Source of the DNA: Fallopia convolvulus
Lineage: Eukaryota; Streptophyta; Magnoliopsida; Caryophyllales; Polygonaceae
Assembly (NCBI GenBank): GCA_964016875.1
Contig: OZ024737.1
Coordinates: 31,373,683 to 31,437,682, forward strand
Reading direction: 5' to 3'
Length of the DNA stretch: 64,000 nt
Below, piece by piece: positions 34,298 through 47,200 of the stretch (positions are counted from its first letter, which is position 1; each line of letters begins with the position of its first letter). Position numbers and translations under genes: made by a program. The notes beneath the pieces were generated by a model. It was given only the letters and a program-made list of their open reading frames with translations. It ran no database searches and had not been told where the DNA came from.

Positions 34298-35588
34298 GGC
34301 AGAATACATCAACAGACCCTCGAACTTGTAACTTTTTTTCAACCAGCCCCCGTACTATGAAAGTTTTAAATAAACACCTAAATTTAACTAAATTTGTTCT
34401 ATTAAACACTAAGCGCTGATGTGGCATAGCGCGTGAAATCTACTATCTTAATAGGCAAGTGATAAACTTATCAAATACTGATTTTAAATTTTTTTTAAAT
34501 ACATAAAATATCACAATGTTCCGTTAAAAAAAATCCTTTCTCAAACAATTTCCATATAAAGTGAAAATGTATATGGAAATTTGGAGTTAGTCTTTCTCCT
34601 CGCAAATTTTCTAAAAAAAAAGATCACAATTTATATGGAAATCTCCAAATAAATTTTTTTCCCCTGTCTTCCTTTAGTTCCTTATCATCTTTCTCGTTTT
34701 CAATTGAACTTTCGTTTTCAATTGAACTTTCGACACCAATTGAAATCTCCAAATTTATATGCTGTCTTCTTCACCGTCGGTTTGAACTTTCATTTTCAAT
34801 AGAAGGAGGAGGAGGGGCGGGGGCTGAATACCCCTCGGATTTCCGCTGACGAATCAAGACGGAACGACGGACAAATCGGGACAGAACGACAGATTCTGTG
34901 AAAGAATTCGAATTCTTCACCGGAGACGATTCGAATCAAGGCAGAACGGCGATTGAGGACGGAATGACGATTCGAATCAGGATGGAACGACGATTCAGGA
35001 CTTCATTCAACTGATAACATAGGAAGGAAACGTGGCCTCGGATCTGGAAAATGCAGATCCGACCTTCTCCTCCAGAAAGAGTCAAGACGGAACGACCTTC
35101 TCCCTGGGCTGGATCTGGTTCCATAGGGTTGTTTATCCTAGGGCTGGATCTGGTTCTCCTCCAGAAGATATGCCGTCATTCCGGCTTGGCTCTAACTGGT
35201 TTGGGATCTGGTTCCTTCAGCCGGCGGTGAAGAATTCCAACTGATAACATAAGAAGAAATCGTGGCTTCAAATCTGGATTTTCCATATGCTTTAGCCGGC
35301 TGGATCTGGTTCTATCTCATAAATTGAGAGAAGACCGAAAAAAATATAAAGGAAAAGAAAATCTTTATATTTTTATGTTAAAATTTAATAAAAATAATAC
35401 ATTTATCTAGGTGGCATCTACATGGCTATTACATGGCATACACGTCAGCACGCGTGAATACCACCCCAAGGAGTTGTGTTTAATAGAACAAATTTAGTTA
35501 AATTTAGGTGTTTATTTGAAACTTTCATAGTACGAGGGGCTAGTTGAAAAAAAGTTACAAGTTCGAGTGTCTGTTGATGTATTCTGCC
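34298..35588. mobile_element. Non-autonomous MULE, 1291 bp
   Basis: Long inverted ends: left GGCAGAATACATCAACAGAC through AAATAAACACC, and the same inverted at the right, with a few substitutions over at least 80 bp. A perfect 10-bp target duplication AACAAAAATA flanks it (34288-34297 and 35589-35598). There is no transposase gene. The interior (34690-35330) is GC-richer, with repeated words such as GGAACGACG and GGCTGGATCTGGTTC, and resembles DNA near 38690-38740. Confidence 0.9.
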
Positions 35589-36079
35589 AACAAAAATATT
35601 GTGACACATATTGAGCCATTTGGATAAAGACAAGATAAATGTAGAGCGTTTAAAAATTTGGCAAGGGAGTATTGTGTGGTGGAAGAAGTCTACTGGATTA
35701 TTCAACATGAAGAACCTAAATGCTTGACCATTGACCAATCTAATAGACCCTGATGTTTGTAATAGAAATCAGAATGAGGTGTTGTCAACGATGGCGTTTT
35801 AGCTTTTTTTCCATCTCTTGATCCTCCACCCACAAAGAACTCTGTCGACAAAGAAGGTCTTTCTTCTCAGTTTTCTTTGTTGCAATCTTGTCGTCTCACA
35901 TTTTCCAATACTCAAGCTTCTCTACTTTCTCTTTCAACTAAATTAGTTTAAATATGAAACAGTTTAGAATCCAGGACAATATAAAGTATGATAAACCAAA
36001 TAAGAATTATCACGTTCATGGCTTTGTAGTATTGTAACATTATGCTGATTTATCTATCATACAAGCTGAAAAGGAGATG

Positions 36080-36894
36080 TCGTAGCAAAAAAGGAGATGT
36101 TCAGATACCTAGGCTCAATTGTGCAGGGTGATGGGAGCGTCGAGGAGGACATTAGACACCGAATTCAGAGAGGTTAGCAGAATTGGAGGGGTGCTTCTGG
36201 AGTGCTATGTGACAAAAAGGTCCCACTCAACCTCAAGGGAAAGTTCTACAGATATGTGGTTAGACCAACCATATTCTATGGGGCGGAGTGTTGACCGACT
36301 ACCAAGGCGCATGAGTAGAGGCTGATGGTAGCAAAAATGAGGATGTTGAGGTGGATATGTGGGCATACGAGACTGGACAGGATGAGGAATGAAGTGATTA
36401 GGAGCAAGGTGGGAGTGGTCAGTATAGGAGAAAAGCTTAGGGAGTCGAGGCTCAGATGGTTCATGCATATATAGAGGAGACCGATAGAGACCCCTATTCG
36501 AAGAATCGAAAGGTTTATCAGTAGCGACTTTCACAGATAAAGGGGCATGCCAAAGAAGAGCTGGAAGGAAGTCATAAAACAAGACGTTACCTCTTTGGCA
36601 GTCTCAGCAGATATGACTTTGTGTAGAGACCAATGGCGTGAGAAGATCACAGTGACGTAGCGGTAGTGGGAAGACCTGAAGGGAGTTTCCTGCTCTTTTC
36701 CTCTCTTTGTTTTAGTTTTTATAGTTATCGTTTTCGGAGTTTTACTAGCGTTTTTTTCAATTTCACTTTCTAGCTTTTTCTCTCCTTTTTCTTTTACTTT
36801 GGTCCCTCCTTAGATACCCTTCCGACTTCGAGTCGGGGTAAGGGTGCGTACATCTCGACCCCCTAGATCCCGTCCAAACCGGGTTCCACATGGG

Positions 36895-36947
<53 letters not shown>
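36080..36947 (+). mobile_element. 5'-truncated RTE-type LINE, 3' end
   Basis: With several stops, the sense frames encode the end of an RTE-clade reverse transcriptase: FRYLGSIVQGDGS, LCDKKVPLNLKGKFYR, VVRPTIFYGAEC, MRMLRWICGHTR, ESRLRWFMHI. A short 3' UTR follows (CCGACTTCGAGTCGGGGTAAGGG, then GATCCCGTCC) ending in (GTT)n at about 36895-36946, as usual for plant RTE elements, which end in short tandem repeats rather than poly(A). Confidence 0.85.
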
Positions 36948-37332
36948 ATGCACATAAAAAAAGCCCATTTTTTTCTTCAAATTAACAATATAGCTGAATT
37001 CTAAAAATTAAGGTATTCTACGTTTTCAAGTACAATTTAGGTGGATTTAACCTCATCAATTCAACCTGCCCTCTTCTTGAAAACCTTAGTATGTGCTAAA
37101 TCCACATAAATTGGACCCTAAATCAAAAAACCCTAACTAATGATCAATTCAAATCCAAACCATAATTTCAACTCCAAATCATATATCACCCTAATTGAAC
37201 GAAAAAACAATCAAGGAAGGTGGAAATCGACTAAAACACGCCCTATAAATCACCATAAATTCACTCATATATACACAATTGCAAAATTCGAAAAGTTATA
37301 AGGCATACCTAATGGTGTCAATTGTCACTGTT

Positions 37333-38287
37333 GGATCGATGTGCGTTAATAAAAGTTTGGGAACTGGCGGTTAAGATGTTCCAAAGGCAGCAGAAGTAAA
37401 CTATCGCAAGTAACACATAAAGTAAAAGATACAGTTCCACCCCACGACAACCAACTACTTGTCTGGGTAAACCTCTACCTCCGATTGGAGGATTTTGAAC
37501 GATCTACTTGTTTTATTGTTTGTTCCTTAGTTACAACAGGCAAGACTTACACTTCTCTGTTCCTAGTACTTCTCCTAACTCTAGCAACACTAGCAAGTCT
37601 TCTCAACCTAGTTCCTAAGCAAACAATTCAACTAAACACAAATAAATCGAACCTTACACCTTGAGCTCACTGTCACAGTTCCCTTACTCCTGGGAACTTG
37701 GATTCGCCGTCGCCGAAATCGAACGCTCATCACCGGAGGACTTCACAACGTCTTTCCTGCTTCTTTGTTTGTGGTTTTTGAGGTTTTAGAGAAGTGCATA
37801 TTCCTAGCACTATTCATTGGCTTTTATACTCTTTTGAACTTGGGCTGATGTATTCATTTTCATTGTTGTCCAAAGTGCCCTTTGTCTTGCACGCAAAGTT
37901 TGCCAATCTTCTCATGTGACTTGCTTTGAAAACTTTGTCAAATTCAAATGTCAATTGGACAGTTGGATCACTCGTCCCAGTCTATTCCTCAGACTGTGCC
38001 TTTGCTTTGTCCAAGACAAGATCCTGCGATTTGCGCTGCACAGCCTGTCTTCACATGTGAGTTCCCATATGCGGGGAACTGCTCTCTTCCGAGTTCTTTT
38101 GATAGGAACTTGCTTTCATGCGATCCTGAGTTGCTTTTGTGTTCTCCTTTTAAAGAGTCTTTGTTTAACCTAGATTTTCCTTGAAATACTTGAGTACGTG
38201 TAAACGTTAGTTCCCATATGGCGTTTGTCATTATCAAAATTGGAGGCAACGTCGTTGTTCGGATGTTTGGAACCAGAGTTCCTAACA
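37333..38287. mobile_element. Possible solo LTR or LTR-element remnant
   Basis: Starts TGTTGGATCG and ends GAGTTCCTAACA, with TG...CA termini about 955 bp apart, and lacks a credible gene. A word like GTTTGTCATTATCAAAATTGG near the right end recalls copia internal-LTR borders. No matching target duplication is seen, so the limits are uncertain. Confidence 0.35.
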
Positions 38288-38559
38288 CCGTCCCAACAAT
38301 CACCTATCTCCCGATGTGCAAGCCACTTATATCTGCCGGTTCGCCGCCGTTCGCCGACCGCGTTGAGGCCGTCTCTGCCATGGGGCCTCTCCTCTTCGAT
38401 CTTCACTGTTTCGTTGCTCGATACTACTCTCTTTCTCTCATACAACTGTACAAGCCAATGCGTTCTTTTTTTTGGCTTTATAAGTAAATTAAACACAAAA
38501 AATCACTAAACTAACGGGAGTTGAAGGAAAATCCAAGTAAGGGGTACATATCGGATTTT

Positions 38560-38661
38560 TATAAAAGTTTTGAGGGTATTTTTCGGAACAATTTTTTTTT
38601 CAGGGCACCACTCGAAAAAACAAAAAACTCAGGGTACCAGGCGGAATTTCCCAAAATTTGT
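38560..38661. mobile_element. Single MULE-like terminal repeat
   Basis: CAGGGCACCACTCG through GGGTACCAGGCGGAATTTCCC matches the right terminal repeat of the element at 54123-54990. Its partner end was not found. The DNA just to the right (38690-38790) resembles the interior of the MULE at 34298-35588. Confidence 0.55.
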
Positions 38662-38869
38662 TTTAAGAAAGTTCATTCACATTCGTCTGAGAATCAGGAC
38701 GGAACGACGGACTCGGGAGAAAGAAATCGAATTTTTCTCCGCCGGCATATCTTCTCTGCCTCGTCTAAGTCTACAAAATCGTCTCCAAAATTGATCGGTT
38801 TGAACATGTCTTTCTCAATTGAATTTTGTTTTTAATGTTTTTATGTCAACTGTGGCTCTTATTTCTCAA

Positions 38870-41275
38870 TTGAGAAACATCCAATTTTTCATTGTTTTTT
38901 GACGCTGGCTGAGAACTCCCGGCCGCCGGTGGGGGCGGCCGCCCTCCCGCGACCCCACCTGCCTCCGCCACTGGGTTTATTGTTCGTCCTGATCATGACC
39001 AAAAACCCTAATTTTGGGTCAATATGCGTGGAAAAAAAATTTAGGGCTTTTTTTTTGTCTGTCCGATTATCCGACTTGGACCAAATTGGAGCTTCGTTGT
39101 GCTGGGTGATCATTCGTGCTGGTATTAGATTGTTCTGAATTGATGAATTAGGGTTTGATTAGGGCAAACTTGCTGCTGTCTCCTTTGCTCCTCTTATACT
39201 ATCATTCTCTCTTTCTTGGCTACGTTCCTTGTTTGTTCACATGTCAATTATGCTACAACTTGCAACTCTATCTAGCTAATTGGTAGTGACGATTCAATAG
39301 GAATGACTTGGAATTGCACATTAGTGGCGGGGAAGGGTTGTATTCATCTATATATAGTTCAAGCAAAGCTTCCAAATGTCACTACCCATTGATGCATTGC
39401 TTTCTACTTGCGGCATTGATATCAAGTATTAGCTTGTGAGGAGGATCATTCTTCCTTCTCAATTTTCAGCTGTATGCAGTTAGTAAATAAGCTGTTAGTC
39501 GTCCAACAAAAAAGTTGTAAGCCTCTTATAGGTTATGAACTGTTTTAGATATGCAGAGCCTAGTCATCTTATGCTATTCAATTTTGATTTCCTACTGTTT
39601 TATGCTTGATGTTGGGAAATGAATGTTACATGCAAGTATGCAACTTTCCTGGATATACTCACAAGTTACTACTCTCTATTTTCTTGCATGTAATCTGTTT
39701 CACGGCCTTCTTTTCCTGGGTTTGAGTTGCTTGTTATGCGCCTTATTCTGGGTGATCAATATCTAACATTTAACTGATCTTGAAGAACCTGATAAATGAC
39801 TATCATCTGTATATGTTGTCTGACTAGCTCATACAATCAGACTTAGTATTCTATGTGTGTGTAAGCTAATGTGCCCTTCTTCCAGTAGGGATGCCCTTCT
39901 TCCAGTAGGGAAAAGTATGCGTTCTTTTAAAAATTATGCTGCTTGTATAATTAGACTCGCTTAATTTTGGTGCTAACCTTACTTGGCTTTATCTTTTATT
40001 CTATGTAGAATATTGCATTGGTTATTACCTTTTGAATTTCTTTTCATTCTTCGCCTCCTCAAAGAAATTCTTGAGTACACCTTGGTGCTTGACTCCTTAT
40101 TGGGTGGATGAGGAAGTCTGCATCCTCCAATGTACATTTAAAAGGTAGTATTATCCTTTCATGTGACTGCATTTCCCTTTCCAGTACATGCTATTGAACT
40201 TATTTTTAGAGTTAGTGATATATTTTTTTTTGGGGGGGGGGGGGGGGAGTGGGGCATTGGAGCAACACTAGCTGCGTTGATGCACTAATGTGGTTCTTTT
40301 CCTGTCGAAAAAAAATAAATTAAAAATATAAGAAAAGTGTTGGAATTATGACTTTTTTTTTGCTTTGAGGCGTGAAAAAGTTCACTATCTCTTAAAGTGA
40401 TATTTGTCTCCTCTTAGATTGCTATTAGGGTTTCAGACAAATCACTTTCTAAGGATAGAACAAATCCATAAGAGAATTGTATAACAATTTAATCCTCTGC
40501 CTTGTACCTCTGTAGGTGAAGAAATATTTCTCTATTTATGAATTCCTACTGAATTGTCATAGACGGTTTAAATTTAGGCCTTGTTCTCTTTGTGCTTCAA
40601 AAATACTTTTCATCCAAAAACTACTTTTAGTACTTTTTTTTGTTGCGAGTAAATAGTAAAATCAAGCCTATCAATTCCTTCTCTCAGGTCACCTATGGTG
40701 ACACTAGCAAACCCTATCACAAACTAACTGCCTTCACTCATCATTACATGGCTTTCCTACCACCTTGCCTAGATCAATTCCTTTGGGCATAAGCATCAGG
40801 GATGAAAGAACCAGATGTTTTTGTTTTCATATTGATCAATGTGTGAAAGTATCAATACCAGATTAAAATTGAAAGTTTAAACTATATTGCTAGGGAAATA
40901 TCTTGCTTCTTGCTTTGATAAGTAAATTTTCCTGGAATTGTATGTTTAAGTTGTCAGTGAGTGCAAACTTTGTTACACTCAATTCAATTGGATATGTTGT
41001 TTGACCGTGTGTTAAGGTAGCATAATGTTTGGATGCATAAGGATCTATCTCTTTGAGTTATGTCTTAAGTGGGGCTGTTGCCTGTTAACGGGACAGGCTT
41101 TCTGCTTTCCTGTTTAGGCTGATGTAGCATTCGGATTTTTTGCTTATGCATAGAAGTTCTGTTAATTTTTGTTTTAATCCCTTTTTCTTTGCCTACCATA
41201 TGCTGTTTTGGTTCTCTAGACACTTGTCGCACTTGAATTGATGGAAGGAATGGACTTGTAGCTTCCAAGAAAGGA
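38870..41275 (+). promoter_or_regulatory. Likely promoter and 5' UTR/introns of EAF1-like gene
   Basis: A short GC-rich island (38918-38970, with the inverted words GGCCGCCGG and GGCGGCCGCC) is followed by AAAACCCTAA (telo-box, about 38999-39008). No coding exon precedes ATG 41276, and an acceptor-like CTCTAG lies at about 41213-41218, so one or more leader introns are likely. It also holds a G16 run (40232-40247) and a 20-bp tandem duplication near 39872-39911. Confidence 0.5.
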
Positions 41276-44200
41276 ATGCATGGAGTTAGCTCAGGATGTT
41301 CTCTCCTAGTAAATGCTGAGGTTGATTCCATGGGTGGGGTTATTGGTAGTGAAGATGGTATAGGTACCAAGATCTCTCCACAACAAGCTGCAATTGAGAT
41401 AGCTCAAGCTGAGCTAAGGTATAATGGCCTTGGATTTGAGTTCTTGAAGATGTTTTCTTGTGATAAAAATGATTTACATTACCAAAATAACAGATTGGAG
41501 TATGATATTCGTGAAGAAAGGAGACGAGAGCTTGAATTTCTGGAAAAAGTAAGATATTTTTTGTAATGATTTTTTTTTTTGCTTAGTTTAACTTGTGTAC
41601 TTCATTAATACAGGATACTGGATTGATTATGTGCAGGGTGGTAATCCTCTTGACTTTAGATTCCCACTTGCAGCTTCTCTAAGTGTCCAGTCTACCTCCG
41701 TTGCTGATCAAATACATGATCAGTTTGTGACTAGGTAAAGTATACTTCCCGATTTTGGACACGTAGCAGCTGTTTTTTTGTATTTCTATCTGGTTTCTCT
41801 CTAATGAAGTATGTTTTTTGTTGTAGTGAAGCTAAAGGCAGCTTTGCTGTAGCTAATTCACCTAGAGGAGATTCTGTTGAAAGTAGTGGCAGATTGGGAA
41901 CTACTATACCTTGTGAACCAAATAGTGCTGATAATTTTGATGGAGAAAATGAATTAATTGAAAATGCGGGGAGGGCTACATGTCCTGGTAGGAGTAACAT
42001 CACCCCATCTGAACATTCTTCCCAACTTGATGGGAATCAACATGTCAGAGAGTCAGAGGGTTCACCTAGCTTTCAACCCAACAAAGCATATAAAAGAAGG
42101 AATCGATCAAAGGCAAAACGTGATACTGCTCGATTTAGCTCCACTGATATTGCATCTCATGGAGGTCTTAATCCTTCTTTGCCTAGTGGCCCTGTGGTAG
42201 TCCCCAAGGCTGTTATGCATGATCCTCTATCTGACACTGAGATGGATGTTGCTAATGCTGGTATCATGAATCCAAGTAATGGATGCGATATGCAAAATCA
42301 GGATGTAAAAGATGATGGAGTTCTAGATGCAACGGCTTCTCGGCAACCTGATTCTTTCATTGGAGGAGAAGAGACAATCCCTGCAGTTGGTGAATTCCCT
42401 CCTTTTTCAGGTTCTGACAAACCTGAGGATGATGCTGTACCTGAACAGTTGAGTGAACTGAATCTCTTGCAAGGTGATGGGCAATTCCTTCAGCGTGAAG
42501 ATGTTGTCAATAATGTAACATTAGGTTCGAAGGGCTTGGATTCTGGGTCATCTTGCACCCAGACTAGTCTTAGTGTAGAAGGAAATGGAAATATGGATAA
42601 TGATTTGTGTACTAGTTTGAAGAACGTAGGTAGCAACGGAGATGGCAATGATCAAAAGGTACCTATTGAGCAGACAACAAATAGTAAAGATGAGATGGTG
42701 TTAGAAGATAGGAAAGTGACATGCACTACAGAAAAGAATTCTTGCTCAAATGATAATCACATTCATCAAAGTTCCCAAGCCAACAGTTATCCTGAGAAAG
42801 ATGAAGAAGAAACAGATAAAAACCACTCTTCTGCTCAGCATGAAGCCAAAAGCCATTGCCAGTCTAAGGATATGCAGCCTAATCAACTTACAAACACTAT
42901 AGCAGATAACAAACAAGGTTTATTCAATGCCTTCATTCCTGAATCAGAGGACCTTTGCCAGGAGATGCCACAAGGGTTTCAGGATCCATCTGATCACGAG
43001 CTTACTAAGGCTGGTATCTCTGAACCTGTTGCGCTTGAGCTTCCACCACCTGCTGAGAACCAGACAGAAGTTGTTGATAAGGCGCATGAAGATAGGATTT
43101 TAGAAGAGGCACGGATTATTGAGGTCAAAATCACATTGTTCTTTTGATCTGTAATGTAATTAAGATGTTGACTGTCTCATGTTATTGGATGTTAAAGATT
43201 TTTCATCAAGTTTTACTACTTTGCAGGTCAAACGTAAAAGAATAAAGGAGTTATCTATAGGCCCACTGCCCAAGGAGTACCGTCGGAAGTCTCATTGGGA
43301 TTTTGTCCTCGAGGAAATGGCTTGGATGGCTAATGACTTTTCCCAGGTATGTGATGCTACATTTTTTTGTCTTTGGATTTTCCTATGATAGTGTTCCAAG
43401 GTTTGTGCAATGTGCAATGTGTTTTACTCTTTTGAAGGTTCTATATTGGCTATATACATTTGCTGTAGCTGACCTGTGGGCACAATATATTCTTTTAGGA
43501 GCGTCTCTGGAAGAGAACAACATCATCTCAATTAAGCCAACGTGCTGCCTTAGCTTCACGAGTCAAGTTGGAGGAAAACAGAAAACAAAGGAAAGATAAA
43601 ACCGTGGCTCAAAGTTTGGCAAGGGCTGTCATGGAGTTTTGGCAGTCTGCTGGATTATCTTTAAAGGAAACTGGTATCATTTCTGGCTTTGAACCTTGTG
43701 GAGGTGGTAAAATGGAGTCTGAAAATAAATATCACCACAATGCCAATCGTGTGAATGGAGGCCTTGATGAGGTGCTGTTCTTTATATAATTGTAGTCTTT
43801 TCCAAAGAAAATTGAAATTTGTCTTTTCTTTTTGATGTGTAGTAGTAGCATTAATATTAGTTTATTTAATTACTATCTAGTACCATACCGTGGCATTCAT
43901 AGCATTATTCCGGAAAATCTTCTCGGCAAATTATATCCTCACTATATTAAGAGAATCTTGCAAGTGCACGTGCATCTCTGTTAGCTTCATGCTCCATTTT
44001 GTTCACCACAAAATTGTAGAAATTTGATGCCATCATCTGAATGTCATAAAAGATTGCAAGTACATGACAAGGGAGACACTGCTTTCATAAAAAGAAGTAT
44101 GGTGGGGCATTTGGTTCCCAAATGGCTGATCTATATCCTGATTCCTATGCTCTCTGAATTCCAATTCTTCTTGTCAAGATTTCTGCTACTTCCAAGATGA

Positions 44201-47200
44201 AGTTTCCTTCGAAAGCCTTGCTCCACTGCCTCCACATGCTACAATTACACCTTTTCTGTTGGCGGAGACCGAATCCCCTGCTATCTTGTTTGTGTTCTTG
44301 TCTTAGTCTCGCAATAATCTGCTGCTCGGTGGCTCGCAAGAAAATGTTTGTTGAGATTTGTTATTTATAAAAAAGATTGCCTTGTATATTCTTTTGATAG
44401 ATTTAGTCTATGTTATGTTCTTGTAGCATGAAGTTTTTGTTGGCTTCCTTTGTTTCCGCATGTTTAATATGAAAGATAAAGAGAGAGGGAAAGAACAAGT
44501 TAATTAAGGAGTTTGTCACCATAAACTGTTTTGTTTTTATCCTATGTACTCACAAAATTGTAATTATTAGGAGCCGCATGGAGAGAATATCAAACTTGCT
44601 GTGCAGAGATATGTGGTCAGATTCATGCAGCACAATAGCTCTGCTCTGAGACATGTCAACACCGAGGCTTTTGGAACTCCTGAGATAGAATCTCCGAATG
44701 ACATGCCTGAAATGACATCATTGGATCAGCGTACAGAAGTATGTAAAACTTTCTATCACAAACCGTCCCAGTCTGATTGTGATTGAGCGTTCTCCTTCAT
44801 AACCCTATATGTTGTGCATGCTGATGCAGGCGCGTGGAAATGTTGTTTTTGTAATTTGTTTTCTTGTCACGAGTTTATTTTTCCATGTTTTTGCTGGTTG
44901 AATCTTTGAGAAATTACATACATGACTCTACTTCGCTTATTTCTTGCACAATTACTACCTTTCTGTGTTCTCATAGGTTCATGCTGCTGTGTCTTGCTTA
45001 CTTCTATGAGAAAAGTTCTGTTCTATATTGTTACTATTATCTTGTATCTTGCTGTAGAATGTTTATAGGCTCACACTGTTCCTAATCTGTTCCTCTACTT
45101 GCAGGAAGATCTCTTCTATGTAGTTCCACATGGTGCAATGGAAGCTTATAGAAAGTCTATTGAGATATATACTGTGCAGTGTGAGGTATATACATTGCAA
45201 ACTTTTCTCTTCTTATATCCCTGTTCACCTCCTGTAATGATTATATGCACAATGGGAAGAATGTGGATATGTCTTTGTGGTGTTAAAGTTCGTTTCTTAT
45301 TGAATAGTATTGTGGCTAGTGATAGTTGTGCGTATGTTCTTGTTTTTCACATTTCTTTCATGTCATTGTTTTGAATGGGTTTATGCTCTTACAGAAGGCA
45401 GGCAAAAATATGTTAGAAGATGCTGATACTTCCATGAATGATTCTTTGGCAGGTATTCCTGATAACATGTTTGTCGTTATAATCATCTGATTCTTGTTCC
45501 CTGTTAGGAGAATTTTTTTGTTCTTAATACTTGTGATGATGTTCAGAGTTTGGATCCCAAGAGAATGAATATGAAGAAGATGAAGGTGAAAGTGTGTACC
45601 ACTTTTCGGGAGCCTTTGGAGGTCGCAAGCAACCGAAGTTTATGCAGAAGAGAGGAAGAAATCCCAAGTCATACACCCCTAAGTCCTATGGAGTGGATAG
45701 GGACTTTCCATACGATCACTGCATTGAGAACAGGGTTAGTACCCCACATTCAGTTGTGGGAAAGAGGCCACCCAATGGGCTTAATGTAGGTCCTATTCCA
45801 ACCAAACGCATACGTACTGCTTCTCGACAGAGATTTGTGGGCCCCACAATGGGAGGTGCTGGGTTCACTCCTGTTCCTCGTAGAACAGATGCTTCCAGTG
45901 GGGATACTAATTCCTTTCAGGATGATCAGACTATGCATGGTGGATCTTTCATCCCTAGAGGCTTGGAGGTTGAGTCAAGAATGGACTTCGACAAGCAGTC
46001 GACCTTTGATTCTGCTGAGACAACAGTAAAGCATAAAAAGAAGAAGAAAAATAAATATCAGGTTAATCTTCTACAGCATTATTTGGTGGAAATGGCTTTC
46101 TTTTCTGTGGTGCCATTCTCTTTCTTTTTCTTATGCACCAAAAAAAGCTATCAGACTCAGTCCATTCCTTGCTTTCTGAACACATTTGTACTTTTTGAAT
46201 TCTGCATGCCTCTTTCTTTTCTGTAGTGCCACTTCTCTATCATTTTCTTATACTTCCATATAAAAACAATTAGACTTTCAATGCCTTTTTCTTGCATTCT
46301 GTATCATTTCTAATAGTTGAATTCTGTCTGATACTAGGGTGAAGCATATGACCTTAGATGGCAGGTTGATGCCAACATGCAGGGTGATCAGGTCAGTAGT
46401 CTTTCAGAGATTGTCAAATAGCTAACAATTACAACCTTGGTTGGAATGTTATATGCTATAATTACGTTTTAATATATTTTATTTCTTCCTGTCAATGATA
46501 ATACTTGGGCCTTCTTCATACACCCTCTCAATTTTATATTGGGGCAAGGGTGTGTACATTATGGCCCCCCAGATCCCGTCTGAGGCGGGTTAACACTGGG
46601 TTGTTGTTGTTGTTGGTTGCTTAAGCAACTCATAGAAGTTCTTTATAGAGCTTTTTGCATTTGCACTCGCTGAAGTAAAAGAACTCTACATGAGGTATCA
46701 GAAGCTGAATAACAAATTCTGTGCTGACTATTTTACTTAACAAAGAATTTTCAATGAAAATTTGAAGTGACCCAAACATTTAACTTGATGACCTAAAAGG
46801 TGATCATATGTTAATTTTGAATTTGTCTGAATTATTTGAACTGTGATTATGCTTAGGTTTTTATTTGACACTAATTAATTGGAAGCTCCAGTCCTTTGTT
46901 TTCATATTCTGTTTCTACAATTATTTATGACTGGCAGGTGGCTGATGTCACACAATTTTTCGACGTATGCCGTGGCAACCTTGACATTTAAAATTCAATA
47001 AAATACCTTTTATGAATATTAAGCTGCTATATAATTGCTGCATTAACATTATATTTAGTTTTCGAGCATCTCATTCTTATGTTATCATGCAGAAGGATCA
47101 TTTCAAGAGGAGAATGGAATATCATCAATTTGAATCCAATGGCAATGGTGGTAACTCTTCTAGTTCATTTCATCTTCTGATTCTTTCTTCCTTTTCAACG

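Noticed and set aside
36895..36946. (GTT)n array as a regulatory or CRISPR-like repeat
   Set aside because: It is the usual terminal repeat of plant RTE LINEs; CRISPR arrays do not occur in plant nuclear DNA and no spacers are present.
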